Below are positions 45,345-58,246 of a stretch of DNA of 64,000 nt, piece by piece. The notes under the pieces are model-generated. The model ran no database searches. It saw nothing but the letters and a program-made list of their open reading frames with translations, and was not told the origin of the DNA. How positions within the stretch are numbered: the first letter of the stretch is position 1; the number at the start of each line of letters is the position of its first letter. The translations under genes and the position numbers were made by a program. The stretch spans positions 434,001 through 498,000 of the forward strand of contig MCFL01000015.1 of assembly GCA_002102555.1 (NCBI GenBank), given 5' to 3'. Source of the stretch: Catenaria anguillulae PL171 (taxonomy: Eukaryota; Blastocladiomycota; Blastocladiomycetes; Blastocladiales; Catenariaceae).

Positions 45345-48311
45345 TCACCTGGGGCGGCTGACAAACGGCGGCAACGAAGAACTAAAATGAAACACACGTC
45401 CTTCCCGCATGTCGTCCAAATCGTAAAACCCAGGCCCACCAGTGCAAGTACAACCGGGAATGCCGCAACGAGTGGGTCCCTTGGCGTGCTCGGCAACTAA
45501 GCGCTTGATAAACATCTTTGCCTCCCTGAGCATCTGCCAAGCCATATCAATCTCCTTTTCCGGATCCTTGATGCCCGTGAACCGGAGCGTGAAGGCATCG
45601 TTACACACCGTCTTGAGAATGTGCCAGGCCACGTCCTTGAGCTCATGGTCCAGCACGTTAATGTGGTTGATCGGCGCATGAGACGTCATGGTGGGAAGGA
45701 GACGCGACCGAAGGTAGACGAGCATGCGCTGGGCTTGCAAGTGCAAGAGCAGCAGCGGAAACTTGAGCATGGGCTCGTTAATGGTGTACTGGGACCGGAA
45801 TTGCGTCAAGAGATCCACCGTCGTCAACGACTTGCGCATAGACCGTCTCGCCGACGCAGGCAATGCCGATGCATATGCCTTGTTGTTGATGCCCTCGAGT
45901 ACGGCATGTTCAAGCACGGGCAGCGTCTCGGTTGGCGCGGCCTCGTCGTACAGCCGCCACATGAGCGGATCACGCATGGGCAACATGGTCGGCGCGCCAA
46001 GCACGAGCGAGTCCATGGTCATGGTGGTGCGCTCCACAAACTTGCGATACCGTCCGGAGCGGCGGCGCGTCTGAAGCGACTCTGCACGGTGCTTGAGGTT
46101 GACGCCATTCATCCCGCCCACCATCGAAATGCAGTCCCACGTCTTTTGCAAATCGCGCGGCACGCGGCCGAAATAGGTTCGCTCGCACCCGACCAGGTCC
46201 ATGAATTCGTCCATCAACGGCCACCATCCAATCTTGCCTCCTTCGCCCATATCGCCCTCCTCCTTGCCAACGCCGCCCAAGTTGGCCGCATGACACACAT
46301 ATGCAGCAAACAAGGTGCACCTCCACTTGTCCGCAACGCCGACAGCCACCTCGCTCACCAGCAAATGCGCACGCGCAAGCACGTTGCCCGTGAACCATGG
46401 ATGCACATTGAACACAGCAAGCGTCGAGTCGCGTAGTTCGCGCACTTGAGGCTGCAGGCCCTCGGCGAGATTGTACGCGGCAAAGGCCATGGTGTATTGC
46501 GTGGCCTTGAGGATCAAGTCAAACTCGACCGGATCGTACAGAATGCTGCCCTTTTTCGGCAGCGACTGTTGGTACCCAGACAGAGCAAGCATGTGTGGGA
46601 GCATGCCCTTTTGGAACTCTTTGCCGAAGCGCGGGCCTTGTGTTGCAGCGGACAAGGTGTCGGAAATGTCCAAGTAGAGTTGGACTGTGGTTAGGATTGA
46701 GAAAGGGACCAGGTCGTCTTGGGGCGAAAGTGATTTGAGGGTATTGAGTTCGCTGATGACGGGGCCAGGAAGGCCATTGAGGCTGTGAATCAGTGCAAGA
46801 GGGTGTCAGCCTTGAGCAGATTGTGGAACAAATGAAGACGAGCAGCAGATGTACATCGGGCTCGTGCATTCATCGGCTGCCGAGTAAAGCGCTGCAAGGC
46901 AGTTGTACCAGGCCGCCATCTTGTCCATCTTCAAGTACTTGGAGCCGGGCTGGTCGCGCAACTTGGCCTTGACTTGTTCCTCGGTCAATTGGGCCATTCT
47001 GCTCTTGTTCTTGCCCCGATGGAACCGCAACGCAATCCGAAACATGTCAACAAGCTCGTTGACGGCCAGATAAGTTACTTGACACAGCTCCCAGGCATCG
47101 GCCGCGGGCAGCGTCGTCGTCCCTTGACTTGCAGCACTGGTTGGCTCGCCCATAAGCATACGATCAAAAATCATTTGAGCGTAAACTTGTGGCTTGGCCA
47201 TGAACGTTGGGTACATGTCCTTGAGCAGGTCGTGCTTGAGCTGCAACTTGTCGGCCGCCACCGTCGTTGTTGTGCCCGCGGCGTCAATCGAGAGCTCGCC
47301 GGCATCGTACATGCGCCAAGTGTCTTTGATGAACGAGCGCACCGTGTCGAGCTCGCGCAAGTAGTCCATGAAGGCAAGCATAAACTCGTCCTCATCGTCG
47401 TGCTGGATGCGGAACTGTGTGCGCTGTTGACGGCGGTCGCCCGGCTGCTTGCTGGTGGATCCCTTTTTGGACGTTTGGTTCTTCTTTTTGGCACCAGCCA
47501 TCTTGACGGGTTTGCCCGCGAGCGTTTCTTGGACGAGGGCATACACCATGTCCCAATCCTCAGCTTCGCCCTCTTCGCCCTCGGGCCCATCGTTCGCATC
47601 GTCGCCCTCGCCATCTTCCACGGTAAGTGCCGCAAAGCGGCTCTCAAGCAACTCGATGCCCGTCATCGGAGCTTGGTGAGCCTGTTGCTGCGCCGCCGCT
47701 GCATTTCGCCCAACACGAGGGGCGAGAATCGAGACCACCTTTTCCAGCACTTGGATGAAATGCTCGTGGGCACGGTTGCGCAAGTGCGTGACGGCATCCA
47801 CCTTGGCAATTGGCGCCTTGACCTCGTCGTCGGCTGTGGGCGACGGCGACCCGTTGCGAAACCAATCGGCGCATGTGCGCCGAGCAGCAATCGCCCGACA
47901 CGCCCAATCGATCACGCGGGGAGGCACGGTCACGGGCGGATTGTCGACCTTGACGATGAACGAAGCCATGTCGACGAGCTGGGTCGTGGTCATGAGTGCC
48001 GTGACCACAGGGACGGGCGCCGAATCCGAATCGGATGATTCGTCGGCCTCGCCGGAAGAGCCTGCATCCTTTTTTGTCATGGCTTTGCGGGCCTTGCCCT
48101 TGAGACGCCCGCCGCCGCCGGCGCTCGTGCGAACCACGGTTTTGGGCGAGTTGAGGACAAAGCCGAGCAACTGCGCCGTTGCGCCGAGCCAGGACGCGAG
48201 GCGGTCCGTGTCGCGCTTGTACCTCTGGTAGCTCGAGTAGAGGAACGAGGGCAGGCGCAGCGAGCCGGCGCCTTGGCTGTCGGGCAGCGTTGTGGATTGA
48301 TGCACCGTCAT
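45345..48311 (-). CDS. DUF6604-domain protein
   Basis: Fungal protein of unknown function. The start at 48311 (MTVHQSTTLPDSQGAG) is preferred; the frame is open to an ATG at 48434. The N-terminal DUF6604 hallmark is LPSFLYSSYQRYKRDTDRLA with SWLGATAQLLGF. Acidic and Lys-rich linkers follow, then a large helical domain with LAVNELVDMFRIAL and DQPGSKYLKMDKMAAWYNCL. An intron (46854-46783, donor GTACAT, acceptor CACAG) joins LNGLPGPVISELNTL. The C-terminal part contains PRFGKEFQKGMLPHMLALSG and LKDVAWHILKTVCNDAF, and ends with a CxIPGCxCTGG motif, possibly metal-binding. Exons sum to a whole number of codons. A broken inverted copy lies at 42.2-43.8 kb. Confidence 0.82.
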
Positions 48312-48727
48312 GATGGGTCCGTCTCGAGTCTGTCTGAGTGTCTGAGTCGGACGCACTTTACGTTGCGTGTGTTGCGTTGACGTTGCCGTGATGCCGTGAG
48401 GGTCGAGCGGTCTCACATTAATCTGTTTCACCACGGCCTATGTAGCTTGCTCTTGTATTTCATGCGATGCTCGAAATTTATACATGTACGCAAACAATAG
48501 GAGAAGCGACACGGTCGGTTCCAAGCGTGCCGTGAGAGGTGAGACCCACTGGCAGGGTGAGACCTGTCGGAAACATATCGGTGGTTGGTGAGACGGTAGT
48601 CGTTGAGGGCGGTCGCAGTCACGCAGAGTCACACCACACAACACCTTTTGTACATGTGCGTACGACTCGTGGACGAAATACCTTCCCACCCACCCAACGT
48701 ATGAATATACACAGTTAGCGCAATTGC
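48312..48727. promoter_or_regulatory. Divergent promoter region
   Basis: Between the DUF6604 gene (-) and an F-box gene (+). Contains TACATGTACG and TGTACATGTGCGTACG strings (near 48482 and 48650). They resemble other palindromic TGTACA strings in this window's flanks; their role is unknown. Confidence 0.35.
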
Positions 48728-50206
48728 ATGCCAGTACAGTCCCAGGATCATTGCATGGAGCCATTCTTGCCGTTCGACATTATCGACCTCGTCATCGATC
48801 ACCTCGCCAAAGAAGCCACTCGCCAGCGTCCGCTCCTCGACGACGATGAACTCGCCACCTACAAAATCTACCTGACGACCTTGCTACGACTCGGGGCATC
48901 CTGTCAGACACTCCAGCGGTCGAGCCGCCGAGCTCTCTGGCGCTCTGTTGACTTGGATGTCAGTCCTCGCCAACCATCAGCCTCGAACAACGCCGGCGGC
49001 ACAGAGTGCGGACCTGCAGACTTGATTCACATTTCCGCCGTGTTTCCGTTCGACCTTTCTCTACCACTATGGTCAATATCCCCATCTTCAAATCCAGATG
49101 CACCAGAGCCGGTCATGGTCGCCACCTCGTCTGCATTCTCGCTTCCTGTCGACCACGTCCGCAAGCTCTCTGTTCTCGTCTACTCCTCGTCCCGCCGGGG
49201 CGTAAATTGGCAATTCAAAACACTCATGTCCCTCCTCCGCCTCTTTCCCGGCCCTCTTCGATCTGTCCACATTCATGGCGTCACTTTACCCAACTCTGCA
49301 CTGGCTCTTATTCTGTCGCACCTCTCTGCACACCTTGTAACCTTCACCCTCTCGCAGCACGGCAAGGTCTTGTTTGATCAGTCCGATCCATCGGATCAAT
49401 TCAACGACTGGGTGTACAATCTCAACCACATCACTCTGCCCATGCTCGAGCGCATGTACTTTGAAGCCTGGCTCTCGCTACCCGACGAGCACACAAGTTC
49501 CAACGTGCAAGTCAAGTCGCTTCCCATCATGCCAGCCGCAACCACCGTCAACGTCAAAGCACGCACCGTCTCTTGTGATCTTGCATGCTCTGCTGCTCAC
49601 GCCAACATGTTCTTTTGGGTCAAGCGCTGGTCGCCGCACTCCAACCCTGCTCCGACACTTGACTCGTGCCGGTTGCGCCATCTCGGAGTGTTTGTCGAAA
49701 AGGACCCGTTTCCCTTTGCCTTGCTCCCGCCAGCTGCCCTCGCCGCCATCCAGCACCTGCACATCAAAGCCGTCGTGCTTTCGCTTGCCGCGCCCTTTGC
49801 ACACTTCCCCGTGTCGTCAAGCATGCCTGGCTTGCGCACACTCACACTGACAAACTTTTACGCAACGTCGCTCGCACACGTCCCCTGGTCACGCTTGTCG
49901 AATCTCGAGGCACTGACGCTTGCAGCAGACGCGGAAAACTTGGACCCGGCCGCCCTCGATTGCAACGGGTATGCTTTCGGCACACTGCCACTCGGTGGTG
50001 GCGGACAGATCCAGGTGGATGTCGAGTTGCCATACCTACGCACTCTGAGCGTATCGCACGTTCAACTTGTGTATTCGCGGTCGACGAAATTGAAATTTCA
50101 TTGCCCAAGGTTGACTCGATTGGTTGCGGGCGACAAACACTTGCCAGAGATTGTTCCCGAGTCTGTTTTGGCCCAGGTGAGTGTCGAAGAGGTTTATTCC
50201 TCATGA
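48728..50206 (+). CDS. F-box-like protein
   Basis: Intact 492-residue single-exon ORF. An N-terminal F-box-like segment (FLPFDIIDLVIDHLAKEATR, then LGASCQTLQRSSRRALWRSV) is followed by a leucine-rich C-terminal region with LRR-like repeats (LRTLTLTNFYATSLAHVPWS, LSNLEALTLA, LPYLRTLSVSHVQLV). The family is the same as the gene at 0.2-2.2 kb in general layout, but I see no close sequence relation. Probably an SCF adaptor with unknown target. Confidence 0.75.
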   Translation: MPVQSQDHCMEPFLPFDIIDLVIDHLAKEATRQRPLLDDDELATYKIYLTTLLRLGASCQTLQRSSRRALWRSVDLDVSPRQPSASNNAGGTECGPADLIHISAVFPFDLSLPLWSISPSSNPDAPEPVMVATSSAFSLPVDHVRKLSVLVYSSSRRGVNWQFKTLMSLLRLFPGPLRSVHIHGVTLPNSALALILSHLSAHLVTFTLSQHGKVLFDQSDPSDQFNDWVYNLNHITLPMLERMYFEAWLSLPDEHTSSNVQVKSLPIMPAATTVNVKARTVSCDLACSAAHANMFFWVKRWSPHSNPAPTLDSCRLRHLGVFVEKDPFPFALLPPAALAAIQHLHIKAVVLSLAAPFAHFPVSSSMPGLRTLTLTNFYATSLAHVPWSRLSNLEALTLAADAENLDPAALDCNGYAFGTLPLGGGGQIQVDVELPYLRTLSVSHVQLVYSRSTKLKFHCPRLTRLVAGDKHLPEIVPESVLAQVSVEEVYSS

Positions 50207-50420
50207 GTTCTTGTATCCATATTTACATTCCATGTTTCCTTGATGCTCTAGGCTTTTCATGGCTTTGCAAAGACGGAAATGAGGGAAAATGTTCCTTGAT
50301 AAAGTATATACATAAGGGACTTGAATGCAAACGACAAGCTATTCACAACAAACAGATACCCAATGGTCCGTTTTTGTACAACTTGAATATGTATGTACAT
50401 TGAACCAGCCAGAGACGCCT

Positions 50421-53400
50421 CTACACAAGAGCCGTCTCGGCCTCCTCGTCCTGGGCATCCACCTCCCCCACCTCCTCAACGGCCTGATACCCGCCAATCA
50501 TTTGGCCTTTTGGTAACACCCGCTCCTTTGGCAACACGCGCCGCTTGACCAGCTTGTAAACTTCGGAAAAGACCATAAACACCACGGCGCTCGCAACCAC
50601 ATAACCCCACTCGTACGTAAACTCTGTGTGATGAAACACATGGTGGTTCACATACGGAATGTACGGCAAGGGCACAATCATGACCGCGCCAACCACAATG
50701 GCCCACAGCAGCAGCTTTGCCTCGGCCCACTTGTAATAAAACAGCGACCGGCGTGGGAACCGGCAGTTGATGGCGTGCACGAGCAACAGCATGCACAGCG
50801 TGACAAAAGCAACGCCTCGTGCACGGTATGCCACGTCGCATTCCACCGAGTACGCCTTGTTGCAGTTGGTGCCGTTGAGCGGCATCACCTCGTTGAGTGG
50901 CACTTTGGCGTGCACAAAGGCCACCAGGCAAAATACGAGCAGGGTTAGGCCGCCCATGGCGGTGCCGAGAATGCCCGTATCGGCAATGAATTCGTTGGTA
51001 AACACGCCGCCCGCGCGCGGCTTTACGCGCATGAGCTTGTCGCTGGCAGGTTCCATGGCCAGGGCGAGCGCAATCGGGGATGACGTGACCAGGTTGAGCC
51101 ACAGGATTTGAATGGCAGACATGGGAAAGATGGGCTGGCCGAGGCCGTCGTGGAACACAAGGCCAACGACCAAAGCAAACACTTCGGCCACGTTGCTCGA
51201 CAACAAGTGTCCGCTGTACTTTGTGATGTTGGCAAAGATCCGGCGTCCCTGCGCGACAGCCGTCACAATGCTCGAAAAGTTGTCATCCGACAACGTGATA
51301 CACGATGCCTCTTTGGTCACGTCCGCGCCACCCTGGCCCATGGCAATCCCAACGTCGGCAAACGCAATTGCCGGCGCGTCGTTGACGCCGTCGCCTGTCA
51401 TGGCCACGTAGCATCCGCGGCGGTGCAGCGCCGAAACCATCTTGACCTTTGTTTCAGGCGAGCATCGGGCAATCACGAGTGGCAGGTTGGGCAGCGCGTC
51501 TAGCTCTTCATCCGAGAGGGAATCAAACTGCATGGAGGTCATGACGAGCGACTGTTCCTCGCGCGTGCCTGGAAGCGCCGTTGCTGGCAAGATGCCGATT
51601 TGGCGAGCAACTGTTGAATCCAAGTCCAGTTAGTGATGATCCAGACGGCAGAGAAATGGCGACATAACACAGAATAAAACGAACTCGAAGACGCAGAGAT
51701 ATGATGGTCACCCGTGATCATATGCACTTTAATTCCGGCTTGATGGCAACCCGCAATGGCACCGGGCGTCTCTTTGCGTGGCGGATCTTGAATACCGACC
51801 AACCCAATAAGGACCAAGTTGCGCTCGTTCTCGTCACGGTGGTCGGCGTCTTGCATCTGGATAAGCAAATCGGACGTGGCCTCACGGCCAGGAACGCGGC
51901 GCATGGCCACGCACAGCACGCGCAAGCCTTCGCTGGCCATGGCCACGGTTTTGGCTTGGACGACCTCGTTGGCGTACGCTTGCGTCATGGGAACCACCGT
52001 GATCCCGTCAGTGTCAAGATAGCCCGTGCAGCGTGGCAACACTGACTCAAGTGCACCCTTGGTGTACATGACGAGATCATGGCCCAGGCCATGAGCAAGG
52101 TCTCGATACACAACCGACATGCGCTTGATGGTTGAGTCGAAAGGGTACTCGGCAAAAAACTGGTGAGAATAGCCAAGGAGCTGACCTTTGGCGTATCCAT
52201 GGCGGTCAGCAACGACAGCGAGCGCAATTTCGGTCGTGTCTCCGGCGCCCTCGTACATATTGGTTGCAGAGTTGAGCGTTACCGAGCATGTGTTGCAGAG
52301 CCCGCAGAGTTCTAGGAAAGGCTTGAGCTTGTCCATGACCACCCCAACAATGCCACCCTCCTTGCTGAACGAACCGCTGACCTGGACATCAGTACCAAAC
52401 AGCCAGCCCGTCACCATGGACATGCGCCCCTCAGTGAGCGTGCCGGTCTTGTCGGAGCAAATGTTTGTGACCATGCCAAGCGCTTCGAGCGACACGAGCT
52501 TGCGCACAACGGCTTTTTCCTTCGCCATCTTGGAGACTCCCAATGCCATGGCAACGGTTGTCACGGCAGGCAAGCTTTCGGGCAAAATGGCAACCGCCGT
52601 GGCAATCGCGTAGAGGAGAACTTGAGTGTCGGAAAAGTTCCACTTGTTGACCCAAAAGACGATGATGCCCAAGACAATGGCCATGAGAAAGCACCCAATC
52701 ATCAAATTGCGCATGGTACGCTCGAGCGGCGTGAGAGCATTCTTAGAGACACCCGCTTTGACCGCCTCTGCAATCTTGCCAATCTCGGTGTTGATTCCTG
52801 TTCCCACAACGATCCCCTTGCCGCGGCCGTACGCAATCATGGTCGACTTGAAGCACGTGTTGCGACGGTCACCGAGCGGGCACTCGTCCACGATGGTGTC
52901 GCTCATCTTTCGAATGGCCATGGGCTCGCCCGTGAGAATTGCTTCATTGGCTTGCAGATTCACGGTTTCAAACAAGCGCAAGTCGGCTGGAACATGGTCT
53001 CCCTCCTCGAGCTGCACAATGTCACCAGGAACGAGATCTGCCGCTTGAATTTCTACCAATTTTCCGTTGCGATGCACAGCGGCTGTCGCAGCTGTCAACT
53101 TGCGCAGCGAGTCCATTTGCCGTTCCGACTTGAATTCTTGATGGAACGACAGATATGAGTTGGTGAGGATGATGAACATGAGTACAACAGACTTAACAGC
53201 ATCGCCGGCAAGGGCCGCAATCAAGAATGCGATGAACAAGACGGCATTCATGGAGTTGAAGACGGCGTTGGCGAGTACCCTGAGTGCGGACGCGCCAGCC
53301 GTTTCGCCAATTTGGTTTGGTCCGTACTCGGCCAAGCGGCGAGCAACTTCATCGGCATCGAGTCCGAGCGTCAAATCTAAGGGAATGCATCGCGTGTCGT

Positions 53401-53506
53401 CTTGGTTACTCATTGAATTGATACGTTGATTCCTCCACGACTTTGGTGTCCGATCCGTGTCCAGGTCCATGGTCACCTTGACGCGTTTCATGCATATAGT
53501 TGCCAA
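50421..53506 (-). CDS. P2-type (type II) cation-transporting ATPase, ENA/ACU- or Ca2+-ATPase-like
   Basis: Plasma- or endomembrane ion pump. Exon 1 is 53506-51685, the intron is 51684-51611 (donor GTTCGT), exon 2 is 51610-50421; 1003 residues. Marks: TGE at 192-194, the TM4 motif VAILPESLPAVTTVAM (PESLP at 309-313), the phosphorylated Asp352 in CSDKTGTLTE, MITGDHH just before the junction (read through as ISASSIARQIGILP), TGDGVNDAPA, and six C-terminal helices. TM4 decides ion choice: animal and plant Ca2+ pumps usually have PEGLP, fungal ENA-type Na+ pumps PESL. This protein mixes the two, so Ca2+ against Na+/K+ specificity stays open. The start could also be a downstream Met (near residues 13 or 32). 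Confidence 0.9.
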
Positions 53507-54067
53507 ATCGCACCTGTGTTGAGCTCGCGAGCGACCATGTCCACATCAATCCGGTAGTATTCAATATCATTCTTGCAGTGGAGGGCGATTGACTTCTTGC
53601 GAGTTGAAAAGCGTGAAATCGTCGACGACCACGTCCGAGTCAATGGGAGTGGGTGGTGCATGTTGACGAGCAAGAGGTCGTTGGTGCAAGAAATGATAGG
53701 TTGATTGATGGTAACCTGACTTGGACGATGTCCTATGAATCACCTGAGTCTCTGTTGTGGGTGTTCGATGTTGAATCGTTGATGGAAGAGGATCTGGTTC
53801 GCCTTTATAATATGTTTCCAGACTCTTGCCAGGAAATCTGGAAGGCCGGCAGAAGGGGGCTAAGCTGCTTGGAAGCGTACTCGTGACCCTGATGGAACAC
53901 GTTCCCTTCTGGAGCACGCCATCTAGAACATCGCAGAAAGCACACCCCCGAAGCACTCTAGGCATATTAATAAGTAAAGGATCGCATTGAGAATGATGAT
54001 GCTGATATGTACATGACTTCCTGACAGCCTTGCCACAACTCCAGAGTTCGAACCATGGTGTCACTGC
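53507..54067. other. Intergenic, no gene seen
   Basis: Upstream of the ATPase and downstream of the PPxY gene, both on the minus strand. Open frames here do not look protein-like. Confidence 0.3.
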
Positions 54068-54721
54068 CTACCGACCGCTTGCCACCGAATCCCAATACGA
54101 CGGTGGTGGATTATGCTCTACCTCGACTGCCCTTGTGCTGCCATTTGCGCGAGAACCTCCCGCCGGCCCTGACCCCCGCCGACCCTCTGTCGCGCCGCTC
54201 CTTGATCCCAGCCGTGCAAACGTCGGCGGCGGCGGTGATGGCAACAGCGGCGCCTGACTTGGATCGATCGACGTCGACTGGTGCATGAATGGCCCTCCTT
54301 GTCCCGCCGCCGGTACGTTACCAGGCGCCGCGCGTGGCGGAGTCGGCACAGTCGGTGACTGCAAAAGTGCACGCTGATACTCAACTTGGCGCTGACTCGC
54401 CCTTGCTTGCTCGGTCCAAGGCTGCTGACTGGCATTGGATCCTGCGTGCTGGTTGAAGGAAGCCCATGGCGCAGGTGGTGATGGGCTTGTCAATGGTCGA
54501 GGCGGAGCGACCGGGGTTCGATTGACGTTGGCGACTCTGATGCAGCAGCTGATGATGCCGACGAGGGCAAAACCAGTGAAGCCCAGGATCCAAAGGGTCA
54601 TGAAGTTTTGCCGGCTCCGCTCAAAGTCCGATTCGAACGAAGTTGAGGGCCATGAGCTGCTTGAGGGCCAGGTCGAGAATGGGGCGGAAGCAGCGATGGT
54701 GGATTGCGGTAGGATGTACAT
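54068..54721 (-). CDS. Single-pass membrane protein with PPxY motif
   Basis: Intact 217-residue ORF starting at 54721. The N-terminal 40 residues are Ser-rich. One hydrophobic helix (LWILGFTGFALVGIISCCIR) follows. The rest is Pro/Ser/Ala-rich and likely cytosolic, ending with NPPPSYWDSVASGR, which contains a canonical PPxY motif (PPSY) bound by WW domains of Rsp5/NEDD4-type ubiquitin ligases. A role as an Rsp5 adaptor or substrate is an inference from that motif plus topology. A TG microsatellite lies immediately upstream of the ATG. Confidence 0.7.
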   Translation of the reverse strand: MYILPQSTIAASAPFSTWPSSSSWPSTSFESDFERSRQNFMTLWILGFTGFALVGIISCCIRVANVNRTPVAPPRPLTSPSPPAPWASFNQHAGSNASQQPWTEQARASQRQVEYQRALLQSPTVPTPPRAAPGNVPAAGQGGPFMHQSTSIDPSQAPLLPSPPPPTFARLGSRSGATEGRRGSGPAGGSRANGSTRAVEVEHNPPPSYWDSVASGR

Positions 54722-54800
54722 TGTGTGTGTGCGTGTGTGTATTGTGTGTGAGTGTGTGAGTGTGTGAGTGTGTGAGTGTGTGTGTTTTGCGTCGTGTGTG
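54722..54800. repeat. TG-rich microsatellite
   Basis: Imperfect (GT)n with repeated TGTGTGAG units, directly abutting the start codon of the PPxY gene, so it is probably in its 5' UTR or promoter. Slippage-prone and therefore likely length-variable. Confidence 0.9.
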
Positions 54801-56003
54801 TGCTGGTTGCTGAGGACTTGATCGATGCGTATATGTGGTTGGCATATGAGTGGACGTAAGGAATGAAAGGCGGGCCGCGCGGATTCTTATGGCATTTCTC
54901 TGGGCGTTGGAGGTGCAGTGTGAATGCATGCAACGTGTCCAGCTCTAGCATCATGCATGGGTACTGGTGCCAGGCACGCGCGCCAGGTAAGGTTCGCCCA
55001 TGCTCCCAGTCCGAGTTACGTTGTTTCGTGACGCGAGACAAGGAACTGATCACGAGGGATGTTGACGCTCTGGGCAGCTGGGCGGTGTGCGTAGGTAAAC
55101 GTTTTTGAGGTCAGTAGAAGGTAACGGACCCGTTCGCCACAGTGAGAGCCAGCCGACCAACCCTAGTTGAATTCATTCATGGCAACGTCGTTTGACCGTT
55201 TACGTGCACATATGCATGTGCGCTCACTGACCATGCTATCACGGTTCATCAGAGAACCCCTTGGTCACGGTGAAATAATGCAGCAGTGCGAAGCACTATG
55301 CCTTCCGTTCCACGATGGAAGCTGAACAGAGTCGAAGACGTTCCAGGCATGTAATGTGTACACAATAATCCGCATGATACAGTTCGCTTCTCCCGCCGGC
55401 GGCCAGCTGTCGACCTCGTGAGTCACAGGACTGCTTGAGAAACTCTGAAGCCAGACTGCTGTGAGCGAGTCGCGGGTTGGCTTGGCCGCGTCAGGTGACG
55501 AGACGCGTCGCAAAGGGGGGAAAATGAAGCGCGAAATTGGATTTCTCGCGGAATTGCCGATCGTTGAAGACTCGGCTTGACTTGCGGGCTGCTTGGCGGC
55601 CGGCGGCGGCAATGAAAATTGGGTCGGTCATGAAGAGATGGCCAGGTGATAGACCTGCTGACCTCATTCTTGTACGTCCAGTTCGTTGCTAACCGTAGGG
55701 AAACAGTAAACATGCAAAAGGCTGTGCGAGAAAGGCGGGAGCAAGCGTGCAATCGCGCAATCTGCAACGACAGAGAGGAAATCGAAATCGACGTGGAACC
55801 GGCCCGACGTGTCTCTCTGAAAAAGAAAGGTTCAAAACCCATCCGCTGCCCGCCCTACCTTCCTCCCTCTCACGGCTTGTTGCTGCAACCCTTGTGAACG
55901 CGCTCTGCTTCTTGCTTCTTGACACAACATCCGCTCTAAGCTCCGAGCTCCGCGCCTCCCCATTCCCTCAACGCTCCGTATCCCCATCTCCATCCGACCA
56001 ACC
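54801..56003. other. Long intergenic region, no gene seen
   Basis: About 1.2 kb. A minus-strand open frame near 55423-55842 has an unconvincing composition and no recognisable domain. The last part is the promoter of the subtilase gene, with a pyrimidine-rich 5' UTR. Confidence 0.3.
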
Positions 56004-57740
<1,737 letters not shown>

Positions 57741-58246
57741 ACGACGTTGGACGTTTTCCAGTTTCTTTTTTTCTCCCCCTGTGCATATTTACTCTCTCCT
57801 TTTCACTTTCCTCGGGCGTCGTTCGCGACGTGTCGAGCTGCTTGTATTTTCCTCCCATTACTTCATGCCTTGCGAATCGATCTCGAGTCTCTCGGGGTCC
57901 CATGCACATAATTCCCCTCTGAAATCCACTCTCTCCTCGCCCAAATCGCCCATGTCATGTTTTTTGGCCACTTGTTGTTGTTTCCCTTTGTCCTTGTGCA
58001 ATGAAACATGTCCCGTTTGGAAGACAACTTTCTTCATGAACTGGACTGCCTCAGGCTAACCATGGTCAGGTATCGTTGCGTGCGAGATTGCTCGCATCAT
58101 TGCATGTAGATAGGCAATAGCGATAGTGTGCGACCAAAACATAATACTTTTGGCGATATAGAAGCAATTATACGATACGATTGCTGCAAGCCTGAGGACA
58201 GCATCGGGTTGTAAGCGGTTCACCCGCTCAACGACTCACGTCAATT
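57741..58246. other. Intergenic, convergent gene ends
   Basis: Pyrimidine-rich 3' flank of the subtilase gene and 3' flank of the thioesterase gene (-). No gene seen. Confidence 0.35.

Noticed and set aside
55423-55842. 140-codon minus-strand open frame
   Set aside because: Mixed Arg/Ser/His composition, no start context or domain, and it lies in a region that otherwise looks intergenic.
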